In this document: piece after piece, positions 24,410 through 33,543 of the stretch
Layout: every line of letters begins with the position of its first letter
Numbering within the stretch: position 1 is the stretch's first letter
NCBI GenBank assembly: GCA_964459305.1
Contig: CAYWNA010000036.1
Location: 1 to 64,000, forward strand
From: CAYWNA01 sp964459305
GTDB taxonomy: Bacteria; Planctomycetota; Planctomycetia; Pirellulales; Pirellulaceae
Length of the DNA stretch: 64,000 bases
Direction of reading: 5' to 3'
Translations under genes and position numbers: made by a program
The notes under the pieces: generated by a model
Databases searched by the model: none
Seen by the model: only the letters and a program-made list of their open reading frames with translations
Told to the model about the DNA's origin: nothing

Positions 24410-27097
24410 TCAGGGCAACACGCCGATTTCTTCGAACTGGGCGGCGGCGTTGAGGAAGTGGGCGGTGATCCAGTAGACCGTCCAGCCTTCGGAGTAGCCG
24501 CCGCGCATCGTGGCGACATCGTCCAGATTGCCCTGTTGAGCGAAATTGGTTTGCTGGATTTGTTCGCCCTGGCTGCCTTGCGGATCGATCAATTGCCCGC
24601 AACTGCGGTACATCACGATGGCCAGCTTCTTCAGGTCGTCACGCTCAAGATGCTGTCCCATGCGGTAGATCTCCGGCGTGTAAAGTACGCCGTAAACATC
24701 CAGATGCTGGTTCTGCGCCGATACGACGGTCCAGCCGCGCGACTTGAAGTTGTGGTCTCGCATGCGTCCCGCAGGCATATCAATGTCCCAGACGACCGTG
24801 TAGCTGAGCGTCACGTCCATCGCGTGTTCGGCCCAACGCAGGTACTTCTTGTCGCCCGTCATCTCGTAGGCCGCTAGGAAGGCCTGAAGACCGGCCCAGG
24901 CGCCTTCCTTGTCTTCGCAACTGGCATCCAGTGTTCCACCCCAGTACGGCTCGGTCATGTCCAGGTGGCGAGACGCGTAGTGTTCGGCCGCTTTGAGCGC
25001 AGCCCGCTTGTGTTCCTCCTTGCCGAACAGCTTGAACGACTTGCACAGTGGCGAAACCAGAAAGCCTTCGTTGGTCGACTTCGGGCGCCAGTCCTCGTTC
25101 AAAATACGAGCCGCGTGCACGTCGCACGCTCTGCGAAGGAAGGCTTCCCACGTCGTCAAATCAACGTTGCCCAGCTTTCTTCCGGCCAGGATTGCCCGAG
25201 CAAAGTTCTCCATCGCCTGACCCTGCGAAACAGGATCTCGCCCAGACCATTGGTTCTTGTCCGGATCGTACCGCACCATGAAGCCGTGCTCGTTGAACGG
25301 CGATGTCGCCAAGTGGTCCGTGGCGCGAATTGCCATCGTGATTGCCTGCCGGTCATCCAGGCGGTCGGCCAACACCAGTAGCGCGTACCCCGGCGCGCCG
25401 GACTGGCCGGCCCAGCCCATGACATACTGGTTGTTGTGCGGATACATGCGGAAACCGGCCGATTCGGCGTCTTCGTGCCAGCGCGATGCCGTGAAACGGT
25501 ATTTTGCCTCGATGATCTCATCGAATGTCGGCAGCCCATCTGTGCTGAAGGGATGGAACAGTTCAACTGATGATCGAATCGGTCGCTGGAATCCGGAACC
25601 CTTTGCCGCGACCGGGTACATTTCCAGATAGAACGCCTTCTCGATCACCGCTCCGGCCGGCACCGTCATCCAGGTATCCGCGTACTTCAACAGGCGGCGC
25701 TGATTGGCCTTGACGCAGCCCCGCTGGCCGTTGATCGCACAAGGACCGGAGAGCAAGGTCAGTTCGGTCGCGTCGTCATGCCCGATCGCACCTAGCGACC
25801 ACCATTGGTCTCGAACGTTGGCGTGTGGAACAAGCGACGGCAACGAGTGCATCGCGGCACCGGCGAATCGGTCATTTCCGTCCCACTCCAGGGATGCGAA
25901 AGGCATCGAGTAGCGGTGCTCTTCGCAAAGCAGTTCCTGGCCGGGCTGCCCGTCAAATTCTGCGACGCGAGGCGGCTGTCCCGATGGATTGCCGTAGTAG
26001 CAAATCCCAGGAAGCAACGTCGCGGCACCGGTTTTCGGAGCCAGCCAGCGAACCGACAGCGTCGTTGGCGAAGCCGGCTCCTTGCCGGTCCACGTCCACC
26101 TCCGGACGCATCGGATCAGCCGGCCTTCGGCGATGTAAGCGTCGCGAACGTGCCAATCTCCCCGATCGGTCGCAACCTTGCCGGTCAGGGCCAGCCACGG
26201 GCCGAGTTGCTCGGCCGTTTGCGGTGACCCATGGCGCCAGGCGGTTGGCCAATCGTCTTCCCAATCCGTTGCGATCGACCACAGCCCCTCGGCCGGCGAC
26301 AAGAGACTTACACCGTCGCCCTCGTGAAGTTCCACGTGGTATGCCTGATTCCTGGGAGCCGCCTGAAGCCGGCACGAGTCGGATTCGAGACTCAGCGTCT
26401 GCTGAGGAATCGATGACAGACCAACGTCAATGAACTGTCCCCCGGCGGTCTGAGTACAATGTACTGCGAGCGTGTTCTCGCCGACGCGCAGTGCGCGATG
26501 GGCTGCCGCGTCGATGGGAACGGCAACGTACTGCGTGGTCCAGCCTGTCAGCCTGGCGGCAAGTACGCCGTTGATGTAGACCTCGGCGTCTTCGTCGTGA
26601 TGGATGTCCAGCAGGACCAGTCCATCGGGGATTTGTTTCAGCGTGAAGCTGCGTCGCAGCCAGACTTGCTGTGTGTTCCATTCGGTCCGCACGATCGCGC
26701 CGGGAGTCGCTTCAGTGCCGAATCCGCCCGGCGACGCGTTCCACCGGGAATCGTCGAACTCCGACTTCATCCAGTTTGCGGCGGGTACCGTGGTCGTGTG
26801 ACGCCACGTCTGCGGTGTGGTCTCTGAAGTTGCCAGCAGGAGACGCAAACCGCGACAATGCTCGCCGAATCCGTCAGCCGGTCCGGATTCCTGCGCAAAT
26901 GCCGAGCATCGCGCAACGACTGAAAGGACGACTAACAGCGTGACGCCAAGGACAATTCTCAAAGTGTTGTCTTTCATGACTGATATCCGTCTTGCTTGCT
27001 TCGGAGTTGGCTCACTTCCCGTTGCTGTCCGCCCGCCATTGTTCTTCTTCCCGACCATCGTTATCAGATACTCTCTGAATGGTCTATGGGATGACAT
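24410..27097 (-). CDS. Exported (alpha/alpha)6-barrel enzyme with galactose-binding-like N-domain
   Basis: 895 residues from the ATG at 27095-27097, which has AAAGGAG seven nt upstream. The hydrophobic signal core ('LRIVLGVTLLVVLSVVARCSAFA') is only reached at residues 45-69, so the ATG at 26975-26977 (855 residues, weak RBS) is an alternative. Residues ~90-240 look like a jelly-roll galactose-binding fold ('SEFDDSRWNASPGGFG', 'DIHHDEDAEVYINGVLAA'). The C-terminal half is helical with repeated hairpins ('WAGLQAFLAAYEMTGDKKYLRWAEHAMD'), as in (alpha/alpha)6 glycosidases or lyases. I cannot assign a family. It is downstream of the RAYT element and 168 bp upstream of the LamG-glycosidase gene. 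Confidence 0.65.
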   Translation of the reverse strand: MSSHRPFREYLITMVGKKNNGGRTATGSEPTPKQARRISVMKDNTLRIVLGVTLLVVLSVVARCSAFAQESGPADGFGEHCRGLRLLLATSETTPQTWRHTTTVPAANWMKSEFDDSRWNASPGGFGTEATPGAIVRTEWNTQQVWLRRSFTLKQIPDGLVLLDIHHDEDAEVYINGVLAARLTGWTTQYVAVPIDAAAHRALRVGENTLAVHCTQTAGGQFIDVGLSSIPQQTLSLESDSCRLQAAPRNQAYHVELHEGDGVSLLSPAEGLWSIATDWEDDWPTAWRHGSPQTAEQLGPWLALTGKVATDRGDWHVRDAYIAEGRLIRCVRRWTWTGKEPASPTTLSVRWLAPKTGAATLLPGICYYGNPSGQPPRVAEFDGQPGQELLCEEHRYSMPFASLEWDGNDRFAGAAMHSLPSLVPHANVRDQWWSLGAIGHDDATELTLLSGPCAINGQRGCVKANQRRLLKYADTWMTVPAGAVIEKAFYLEMYPVAAKGSGFQRPIRSSVELFHPFSTDGLPTFDEIIEAKYRFTASRWHEDAESAGFRMYPHNNQYVMGWAGQSGAPGYALLVLADRLDDRQAITMAIRATDHLATSPFNEHGFMVRYDPDKNQWSGRDPVSQGQAMENFARAILAGRKLGNVDLTTWEAFLRRACDVHAARILNEDWRPKSTNEGFLVSPLCKSFKLFGKEEHKRAALKAAEHYASRHLDMTEPYWGGTLDASCEDKEGAWAGLQAFLAAYEMTGDKKYLRWAEHAMDVTLSYTVVWDIDMPAGRMRDHNFKSRGWTVVSAQNQHLDVYGVLYTPEIYRMGQHLERDDLKKLAIVMYRSCGQLIDPQGSQGEQIQQTNFAQQGNLDDVATMRGGYSEGWTVYWITAHFLNAAAQFEEIGVLP

Positions 27098-27118
27098 GGC
27101 CTGCTCCTTTCTTGAATA

Positions 27119-27420
27119 CTATTCACTCTGCTTTCCCTGGCTACTCAGTTCGGGAAGTACCACCTGGATCCCGCCTCCCGAGCTGCCCAGGACAATATAG
27201 CCATCGCGACGATCCTTCGAACCGCCCCAATCGCCCAGCGAGCCTTTCAAGCCGGTCGCTTTCTCCCAAAGGACGCCGTTGATGGCTGCTCTGGCGCCCA
27301 CGCTGTCGGCCCAGAGGGCTACGCCTTCGTCCAGCCATGAGAGATTGCTGCCCTGAATTCGGCCCAGACCGTGCACCAACGCGACTTCCGTGGCCGAAAA
27401 CACCTTGTTCCGCCAGAGAG
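27119..27420 (-). pseudogene. 3' remnant of a small gene on one side of the RAYT element
   Basis: About 100 codons open towards TGA-type stop at 27119, reading 'SPLWRNKVFSATEVALVHG ... GGIQVVLPELSSQGKQSE'. The first codons of the open frame ('MTKKVPDTF') are encoded by the REP sequence itself, so the frame has no genuine start. The signal-peptide-coding start on the other side of the element (28234-28301) may be its original 5' end. I do not recognise the protein. Confidence 0.45.
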
Positions 27421-27422
27421 GA

Positions 27423-28233
27423 GAAAAGGTGTCCGGTACCTTTTTGGTCATGTGGGTAGTTTTCGAGGTCGGCCTCGGCCCCTCAGGGTCGATTCGAGAC
27501 CCAACCGACGGGCCGTCTCCTTGACCCAGTTGGTATCACCGTAGGGACTGCCTCGCTGGATACACCGCTTGAGTCGCTTTTCCTCCTTTTCGGATAGCAC
27601 CGCTCGAACGCGGTCAACCCAATTCCTTTCACGTGAGATGGGCCAGGCGGTGAGGATGCTCTTCTCGCTCGTTGATCCGTGACGCCAACGCCATAGACTG
27701 CTCCATCGCCATTGATCCGGCTCTTCACAAAGCTCCGCCGTAAATGCGTTACGTTCCACGTAGCGACAGACTGCCAGAAAATGGTCGTCACTCTGAACGG
27801 GAAAGGACTTATATCTTCCCTGATACAGGTGGCCCTCCCCCGTGGTGTGGTAGTGAGCATGATAACGCTGTGTGTGAGTCAAACTGAGCCACTGGCCAAA
27901 ACGCCCCATTTCCCCATCGATCTGCGGGCTGACGACCAGATGCCAGTGATTTTGCATCAGGCAATAGCTATAAAGGTGAAGCTCGACACGAGCAAGCGCT
28001 TCTTCCAAGATGTTCTCGAACGCCTCATAATCGCCATCTTTGTGGAAGATCGTCTCACGACGATTGGCGCGGTTGAGCATGTGATAAGTGAGCCCCGCTT
28101 CGTCGGATCGTTTTGGTCGGCCCATCCAGAACGGCTCCCGAGGATGCAAAAGCGAAGAAAATACTGAACCTCAGCTCTCATTCTAGAATAATCACCTCCC
28201 CCAGTCCACCAAAAAGGTACCGGACACCTTTTC
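27423..28233 (-). mobile_element. RAYT/REP element with inverted 26-bp ends
   Basis: A RAYT transposase gene is bracketed by two copies of a 26-bp sequence in inverted orientation, at 27423-27448 and 28208-28233. The copies are exact reverse complements of each other; their core is AAGGTGTCCGGTACCTTTTT on the left. Each copy is itself a near-palindrome (GGTGTCC/GGTACC). About 80 bp of non-coding sequence separates the transposase start from the right copy. This is the organisation of a REP-associated tyrosine transposase and the REPs it mobilises. The unit is about 811 bp. Confidence 0.8.
27448..28125 (-). CDS. REP-associated tyrosine transposase (RAYT, Y1/HUH superfamily)
   Basis: 225 residues from the ATG giving 'MGRPKRSDEAGLTYHMLNRA'; an upstream in-frame start adds 8 residues. 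The HUH motif is 'QNHWHLV' (residues 58-64), followed by 'GRYKSFPV' and 'CRYVERNAF', where the catalytic tyrosine of the family lies (Y105 or Y122). The protein nicks and joins single-stranded REP DNA. The stop codon overlaps the left REP copy. It looks intact, so the element may still be active. A different REP-like hairpin class occurs near 12.6 kb and 8.0 kb. Confidence 0.88.
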   Translation of the reverse strand: MGRPKRSDEAGLTYHMLNRANRRETIFHKDGDYEAFENILEEALARVELHLYSYCLMQNHWHLVVSPQIDGEMGRFGQWLSLTHTQRYHAHYHTTGEGHLYQGRYKSFPVQSDDHFLAVCRYVERNAFTAELCEEPDQWRWSSLWRWRHGSTSEKSILTAWPISRERNWVDRVRAVLSEKEEKRLKRCIQRGSPYGDTNWVKETARRLGLESTLRGRGRPRKLPT

Positions 28234-28301
28234 CACCCCACTTGGGCGGAAGACGCCGTGACGGCAAGGAGCAGTCCGAGTGATTGGAGCGTGCGGTGCA
28301 T
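28234..28301 (-). pseudogene. Signal-peptide-coding 5' fragment interrupted by the RAYT element
   Basis: The ATG at 28299-28301, 4 bp after the GH78 stop, encodes 'MHRTLQSLGLLLAVTASSAQ', a credible signal peptide. Within three codons of its end the sequence runs into the right REP copy. No downstream coding sequence remains on this side. The open frame 27119-27420 beyond the element is the candidate 3' part. Confidence 0.45.
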
Positions 28302-28305
28302 TGGC

Positions 28306-31239
28306 TTATCCGTTGCGAAGGTCTGATTCGAAATGATGCGTCCCTGAGCCAATTTCGAACAACGCGTACGCCTCCTCCATGCGTTGGAACTTCACGAGCG
28401 AACCGTCGGGTGCCTTGACGCGCGTTGGGTCTGTTGCCGGAACGTAGAGCAGCGCTGTGGTGTTGGGTGGGATGGTCACGGTGAGCGTGACGTGCCCCTC
28501 GTGCAAGGTCCAATGGCTCGCAATCGTGCCGCGAATGGAATCATACTCGGCCTTGACCCAGGTCAGGTCGGGCGCAATCTGTGGGCGGATGATGATGTGC
28601 TCGAATCCCGGATGCTCCGGGTCCGGCGTGATGCCACCCAGGGCTTGATAGCACCAGAATCCCATACTGCACCAGCCCGGGTGGGGGATCATTCCCTTGC
28701 CGAAGAACTCCGGCAAAAGCGTCAGTTCATCAGGCGCCGTATCAGGGTGCTTCAGCATGCTAGCCCAACTCGGAGGTTCGCTGTTGGTAATGATGCGCAG
28801 CGCAACGTCGGACCGGTCGAGCAGCGTCAGCGCCTTGAGCAGGTACCATGTGCCGAGGAAGCCGGTATTCAAATGCCCGGAGCGTGTCTCCATGATGTCA
28901 CTGATGAGATGCTGCGCAACCTTCTCGCGCAGTGGCGGAGGTGCAACATTCAAGCATATCGCCAGGGCATGACAGCCTTGATCCCCGCCTCCGTACAATC
29001 CTCTGCCCCTGTCGAGGAACTCAGCCCGGTTGCACTTGGCCACAAGACGCGACTGGACGTCGCGATACCGCTTGGCGTCAGCCGTCTTTCCCAGGGTTCG
29101 GGCCATTTGCTCTGCCATGCGGAAGCAATCGATGATATGGAGTGTTTCGAACAGGTCGCCGGTGTGCGGATCGTACCAGCGGGCCGTCGGCCGACCGTGA
29201 TCGCCGTAGCCGGCTTCAGCGTGGCCGTGGTCGGCCGGCGGCTGCCAGGTCCGCCCGGTGTCGTCCTTAGGGGTGCAGAGTTCCAACCAGCGCCCGATCG
29301 CCGGATAGTTTGCATCGAGGACTTGCCGGTCGCCGTAATGAAGGTACATCAGCCACGGCACCAATACGATGGCGTTTTTGGCGAAATTGGGAGACCAATA
29401 GTCATAGGCGATTGGGCCGCCGCTCATGGCGAGGTAGCCATCCGGACGTTGAACATCCCGATGATCCGTCATCCACTTGGTGTAGAATGCTCCCATGTGG
29501 GTCCAGTAGAAAGAGGATTCACTGTTTTCGATCAACGCGGTTCCGAGCCGTTCCCGCCAGGAGTCCCTGGGCATGCCGCTCAACATGTGCACGGCCCATG
29601 TGCGCGCCGCCACATCATGGATCTTGTTCAGTGTAGAATCGGAGCATTCGAACCTGCCGGTCCGGCGAACGTCATTCTGGACAGCCAGCGCGCGAATATT
29701 CTCAATCCTTGGTCTCTGTTTCTTTCCGGAGAAATGGATGGGCACGTAGCGGAAAGCCCGATGCATGAACCGCTGGCCTACTTCTTCACCTGGGCGGCCG
29801 CTCAAGTGGTGTTGATCGAGACCGAACATGGTAACCGTATCACCCGGATTTCCTGTCACGTCCATTCTGACCCAGCCTGAGACATGCTTGCCGAAGTCCA
29901 CTTCGAATCCGGCCACCGGTGAATTCCCGTGCCCGTTGTACGACCGCGTGAACGCTGGTTTCCAGTGCCGTGCGAATGTCGGATTCGTCATGGTTTCCAA
30001 TGACCAGTTTTTTGCTCCGGAAGCGTTCGCCATGGCGGCAAAACTATCGTGATCCAGCGGCTCCCGGATTTCTGAAACAGCGACCGGTCGCACGGTCTCG
30101 ACAATCCGGTTCGGCTCGATCATCCGTGCGCTGAGACGTTGGGTGGGCGCTTTGATCTCACTCGCATCCGCCCAGGCTGCGTCCTCGAACCCAGGCGTGT
30201 CCCATCCAAACGGCGCCTTCTCGGCATGAAAACGTTCGCCCGAACCCTGGTAGCAGTGGACCCAATGACTCTTGACCGGCTCGAGCGAGCTGAGCTTCGT
30301 CTTCCAACTCTGGTCGGTTCCAATGATATCTTCCGTGCCGTCGGCATATGTCACAACCAACTGGGCAATGAGCGCGTGCCCAGGTCCGTCCGGTTTCTTC
30401 ATCTCTTTTCGTGTCCGATCGCCGCCGAACCAACCGGGAGCAAGCCAGACAGCGACAACATTTTCCCCCTGCTTCATCAGGCTCGTCACATCAAATGTGT
30501 CGTACAGCATCCGCTTGGGATAGTAACTCAACTGCGGCCCCAGGACCTGATCGCTGACCGCTTTCCCATTGAGGCGGGCCTTGTATACACCTTGGCCGCA
30601 GATGTATAGTCTCGCACTGCGAACCGGCCGGGAGGCCGTGAAGACCTTACGGAAGTAAGGACAGGGTTCTGGTCCCGCAATCCAATCGCCTTTCCAGTCC
30701 GAATCATCGAGCAGTCCCATTTCCCACCAAACCGGCTGCGAGAACACACTGGGCCGGCCGCTCTGGTCCCATATCCGCACCATCCAAAAACGTCGCTGCC
30801 CGCTCGTGAGGGGCACTCCCGCGTAAGACACGTGGGCGGTGTCACTCGATTCGACCTTTCCGCTGTCCCAAAGGTCGGCCTGCTGCCTGGCAAGTTGTTC
30901 CTCGGTGGAGGCAACTAGGATTCGATAAGCCGTCTGTTTCTGTCCCTGCTCGTCGCTCTGTAACACCCAGCTCAGCCGCGGTCGTCGAGTATCGATGCCC
31001 AGCGGGTTGGCCAAGTACTCGCACCGCAGGCGGACGGGAACGAGTGCCGCGGTTCTGGCCTTCCGACCTTCACCGCGAATCTGCTCGATTGCCACACGTG
31101 CTTCCTTACGCGGTGGCGTTTTTCCCTCGCTGATGCGTGGCTCGCTCATCTCGCGTCGTGTCGCAGATGCCGGGCTCGTGTTCCATGCCCAGCCCACCAC
31201 CAGGGCAATCAACCCCAATCTCACAAGTGGCTTCTTCAT
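28306..31239 (-). CDS. Exported GH78 alpha-L-rhamnosidase
   Basis: 977 residues from the ATG at 31237-31239, with GGAGG 8 nt upstream; the longer open frame above it lacks a site. Signal peptide 'LVRLGLIALVVGWAWNTSPASA'. The typical bacterial rhamnosidase layout is visible: N-terminal Ig-like domain ('RLRCEYLANPLGIDTRRPRLSW'), carbohydrate-binding beta domain ('YKARLNGKAVSDQVLGPQ'), concanavalin-like domain ('VDFGKHVSGWVRM'), then the six-hairpin catalytic barrel with 'MPRDSWRERLGTALIENSES', equivalent to the DxxRxxR acid segment of GH78. Closing C-terminal beta domain 'WVKAEYDSIRGTIASHW'. It should release alpha-L-rhamnose from exported or surface glycans. One of two clear GH78 proteins in the cluster. 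Confidence 0.88.
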   Translation of the reverse strand: MKKPLVRLGLIALVVGWAWNTSPASATRREMSEPRISEGKTPPRKEARVAIEQIRGEGRKARTAALVPVRLRCEYLANPLGIDTRRPRLSWVLQSDEQGQKQTAYRILVASTEEQLARQQADLWDSGKVESSDTAHVSYAGVPLTSGQRRFWMVRIWDQSGRPSVFSQPVWWEMGLLDDSDWKGDWIAGPEPCPYFRKVFTASRPVRSARLYICGQGVYKARLNGKAVSDQVLGPQLSYYPKRMLYDTFDVTSLMKQGENVVAVWLAPGWFGGDRTRKEMKKPDGPGHALIAQLVVTYADGTEDIIGTDQSWKTKLSSLEPVKSHWVHCYQGSGERFHAEKAPFGWDTPGFEDAAWADASEIKAPTQRLSARMIEPNRIVETVRPVAVSEIREPLDHDSFAAMANASGAKNWSLETMTNPTFARHWKPAFTRSYNGHGNSPVAGFEVDFGKHVSGWVRMDVTGNPGDTVTMFGLDQHHLSGRPGEEVGQRFMHRAFRYVPIHFSGKKQRPRIENIRALAVQNDVRRTGRFECSDSTLNKIHDVAARTWAVHMLSGMPRDSWRERLGTALIENSESSFYWTHMGAFYTKWMTDHRDVQRPDGYLAMSGGPIAYDYWSPNFAKNAIVLVPWLMYLHYGDRQVLDANYPAIGRWLELCTPKDDTGRTWQPPADHGHAEAGYGDHGRPTARWYDPHTGDLFETLHIIDCFRMAEQMARTLGKTADAKRYRDVQSRLVAKCNRAEFLDRGRGLYGGGDQGCHALAICLNVAPPPLREKVAQHLISDIMETRSGHLNTGFLGTWYLLKALTLLDRSDVALRIITNSEPPSWASMLKHPDTAPDELTLLPEFFGKGMIPHPGWCSMGFWCYQALGGITPDPEHPGFEHIIIRPQIAPDLTWVKAEYDSIRGTIASHWTLHEGHVTLTVTIPPNTTALLYVPATDPTRVKAPDGSLVKFQRMEEAYALFEIGSGTHHFESDLRNG

Positions 31240-31339
31240 GACGTGCCTCCTTACTTGTGTCGATTTCGAGTGCGTCTGTCCGAATATCCTCATAATGGAG
31301 GCCTCACGGCTTGTCGCGGGCGCTTTGCAGGACGTCAGT

Positions 31340-32830
31340 TCATCTTGGGCTGAGTGCGCCGAAGGGCCACCACTCGCCCGGTTCGCCGGCCTCGATGCAT
31401 ATCCAACCCGCGCAGGCCTTGGCCGGCACATCCGGGTTCGGATCAACGTTGAGTATTCTGTCGCCCTTCTTCCAGACGCCAGCGATCGGCGGCTGAGTGT
31501 CCGGGGTGTTGCGCCGGTCGATCACGTAGGGTTCCACCACATCGCGGCTGCCCGGGGCGAGGGTGCCCACTTGTACCAACCGTCCGTAACGCTCGATGCC
31601 TTCCCCGTGGAACCGCAGGCCGTCGCGATTGGAAAAGGTCGTTCCGATAGAAATAATGGAAGATTGGCTGACCGCTCCCAGCTTGACTCCGCCGAAGAAC
31701 GAGCAGTTCACCAGCGTCAGCGGGACGGGATAATCCCAATCAATGGAGACCGGCACCGGATTCTCACTTTCGGGCTTTTCCCCGCCTCCCGGCTTTCTCC
31801 AAAACTGGGTCTCTCCGCCGGGATAATGCTGTATTCCCTGTAGAATGGTCGAATACCTGCCCGCACTGTCCGTTCTCTTGTTCTGCGGGTATGGACCTCG
31901 GGGATGCCCATAGAGAAACGGCCCGCGCCACTCACTCCAGGTGCCGTAGATGTTGACGCCTCCCGCATAGACTGCCACCGCCGCACCACGTGTCTTGACC
32001 GGCCCTCCACCCAGGTCGGAATTAAAGAGAACGATTTGCCCGCCATGCATCACGACCCCGTGCTTCGCGCCTTCGGCCGGGTGTATTGTAAGCCCCATGA
32101 ACGTCTGAGCGGCCAGATTGCCGGAACGGCCCATGAGCCCGTATTCGGAGAACCCGGCAATGTAAACATCCCGGTAGCTGTTATGCGCAATATCCGGGCC
32201 GTTGGCGGGATGGTCACCCAACTTCATCCCAACGGCCGTGTCCATGACAAAAAGGCGTGTGAAAGACGAGTTCTTGAAGAACCCGTGCATGGTGTTCTCT
32301 TTGCCCAGGAGAATGCCGGTAACCTGCTTGCCGCTGCCGGACATCGACAGGTTTTCGACATGGATGCCTCCGCAGTAGTTGAAGTTGAACATCGTCCCTT
32401 CGTCAGGCCCGAGCCAGACGAAATACGGAGGAATCTTCATGCCCGGAAACACCGGCGTCTCAGCCCTAATCAGCACGTTCCATTTCTCGTACACCTTGAT
32501 CGTACGCGAGATGCCGTAGAACTTGGCGGGCGCGGGAATCCGCAGCACGCCCCGTTTCGCCCGATGCGGGTAACCGTCCCGGTGCGGCTTCCAATCGGCC
32601 GGCAGCGCCACGAGCGCGTCAAAGGCGCGTTGAATCGCCTCGGTTTCATCACTCCCGTCGCCTCTGGCGTAATCACCCAGATTAATCATAAACTGTGTTT
32701 TATGAACGGGCTGCTTATCAATACTCTGCGACGCTGGCGCATTGCTTGAGGGTGTTTCTTCTGCCCTTGCAAGCGGAAGAAGCACTCCTGCACCAATTAG
32801 CACGAAACCAATCATTCTGAAATCTCTCAT
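31340..32830 (-). CDS. Exported right-handed beta-helix, pectate-lyase-superfamily protein
   Basis: 496 residues from the ATG at 32828-32830 (AAGGGTG lies upstream, spacing a little long). Signal peptide 'MIGFVLIGAGVLLPLARA'. 'FMINLGDYARGDGSDETEAIQRAFDAL' is the hallmark N-terminal segment of the pectate-lyase-3/polygalacturonase-like beta-helix family, followed by repeated short strands rich in Gly and Asn ('GGIHVENLSMSGSGKQVTG', 'HNSYRDVYIAGFSEYGL'). It may be a polysaccharide lyase or hydrolase acting on a uronic-acid-containing glycan. No catalytic residues can be pinned down. It lies between the frameshifted GH78-like gene and a GH78 gene, all co-directional. Confidence 0.7.
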   Translation of the reverse strand: MRDFRMIGFVLIGAGVLLPLARAEETPSSNAPASQSIDKQPVHKTQFMINLGDYARGDGSDETEAIQRAFDALVALPADWKPHRDGYPHRAKRGVLRIPAPAKFYGISRTIKVYEKWNVLIRAETPVFPGMKIPPYFVWLGPDEGTMFNFNYCGGIHVENLSMSGSGKQVTGILLGKENTMHGFFKNSSFTRLFVMDTAVGMKLGDHPANGPDIAHNSYRDVYIAGFSEYGLMGRSGNLAAQTFMGLTIHPAEGAKHGVVMHGGQIVLFNSDLGGGPVKTRGAAVAVYAGGVNIYGTWSEWRGPFLYGHPRGPYPQNKRTDSAGRYSTILQGIQHYPGGETQFWRKPGGGEKPESENPVPVSIDWDYPVPLTLVNCSFFGGVKLGAVSQSSIISIGTTFSNRDGLRFHGEGIERYGRLVQVGTLAPGSRDVVEPYVIDRRNTPDTQPPIAGVWKKGDRILNVDPNPDVPAKACAGWICIEAGEPGEWWPFGALSPR

Positions 32831-32874
32831 AGCTTTGACCGTCACCCTTTCTGCAAACAAGTGATAGTCTGATG

Positions 32875-33543
32875 TTAGGGCTTGATGCTGCCCGTGTGCT
32901 TTCCAGAGCGCAGCTCCACGGAGAGAAAACGGCCTCTCGCTGTCGCTTCACCGATGACTTTTCCGTCGATCGTCAAGGTCGGCGTCGCGGAAGGTCGAGG
33001 AATGGAGAGGTCTGCCGTTACCCCGTCTGGCACGGTGCACTCGAAATCGAGCCGACCGTCGGTTGCGCGCTTCCATGCGACAGGCACCGGACCGTGCCTG
33101 GTGACTACAACACCTTCCGCCTCGTTCAGATCGCCCAGCCGGGGTTCAATGATAATTCGTTTGTTCCAAACGGGTCCATCCATGCGGATGCCCAGGACGT
33201 ACTCGCTGAGGAAAGAGGCCGGGATAGTGCCGAAGTCGTGGCAAACGTATGTGCAGTTGAGGAACTGTTCCGCTAGGGTTCCGGGGTCCTTTCGCGCAAT
33301 CATGGTTGCCCATCTATTGCGGATGATTTGCAGAACCTCCGTGTCCGTTTCCTGCGAGTTCATCTTGTACAGTTCTTCAAACAGGAAAAGGTGGCTGTAA
33401 GGGCTCATGAGCTCGCCGGCGTGGGCTCGCATGTATCGTCTGACCGCATCACGACGATCCTCCGGCACGAGACCTTGATTCAGTGCCATCATGGCGGCTT
33501 GCACGGTGGGCGGGAGCTCTTTCTTGCTTTGGTCGATTCCCGA
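32875..33543 (-). pseudogene. C-terminal part of a frameshifted GH78-like gene
   Basis: Open frame containing 'QAAMMALNQGLVPEDRRDAVR' to the stop TAA at 32875-32877 ('SGKHTGSIKP'). It aligns without gaps to the C-terminus of the paralog ending at 35422 ('QAALTALNRGLVP ... SGKHTGSIRP'). Restoring one A to the AAAA at 33543-33546 (a T run in the coding strand) joins it to the frame starting at 35390, giving 'AYFSGIDQSK' against 'YYASIDQDK' of the paralog. There is no ribosome-binding site for an independent product. Confidence 0.7.

Noticed and set aside
28384..29880. 498-codon plus-strand open frame
   Set aside because: Antisense shadow of the GH78 gene 28306-31239, which has signal peptide, ribosome-binding site and family motifs.
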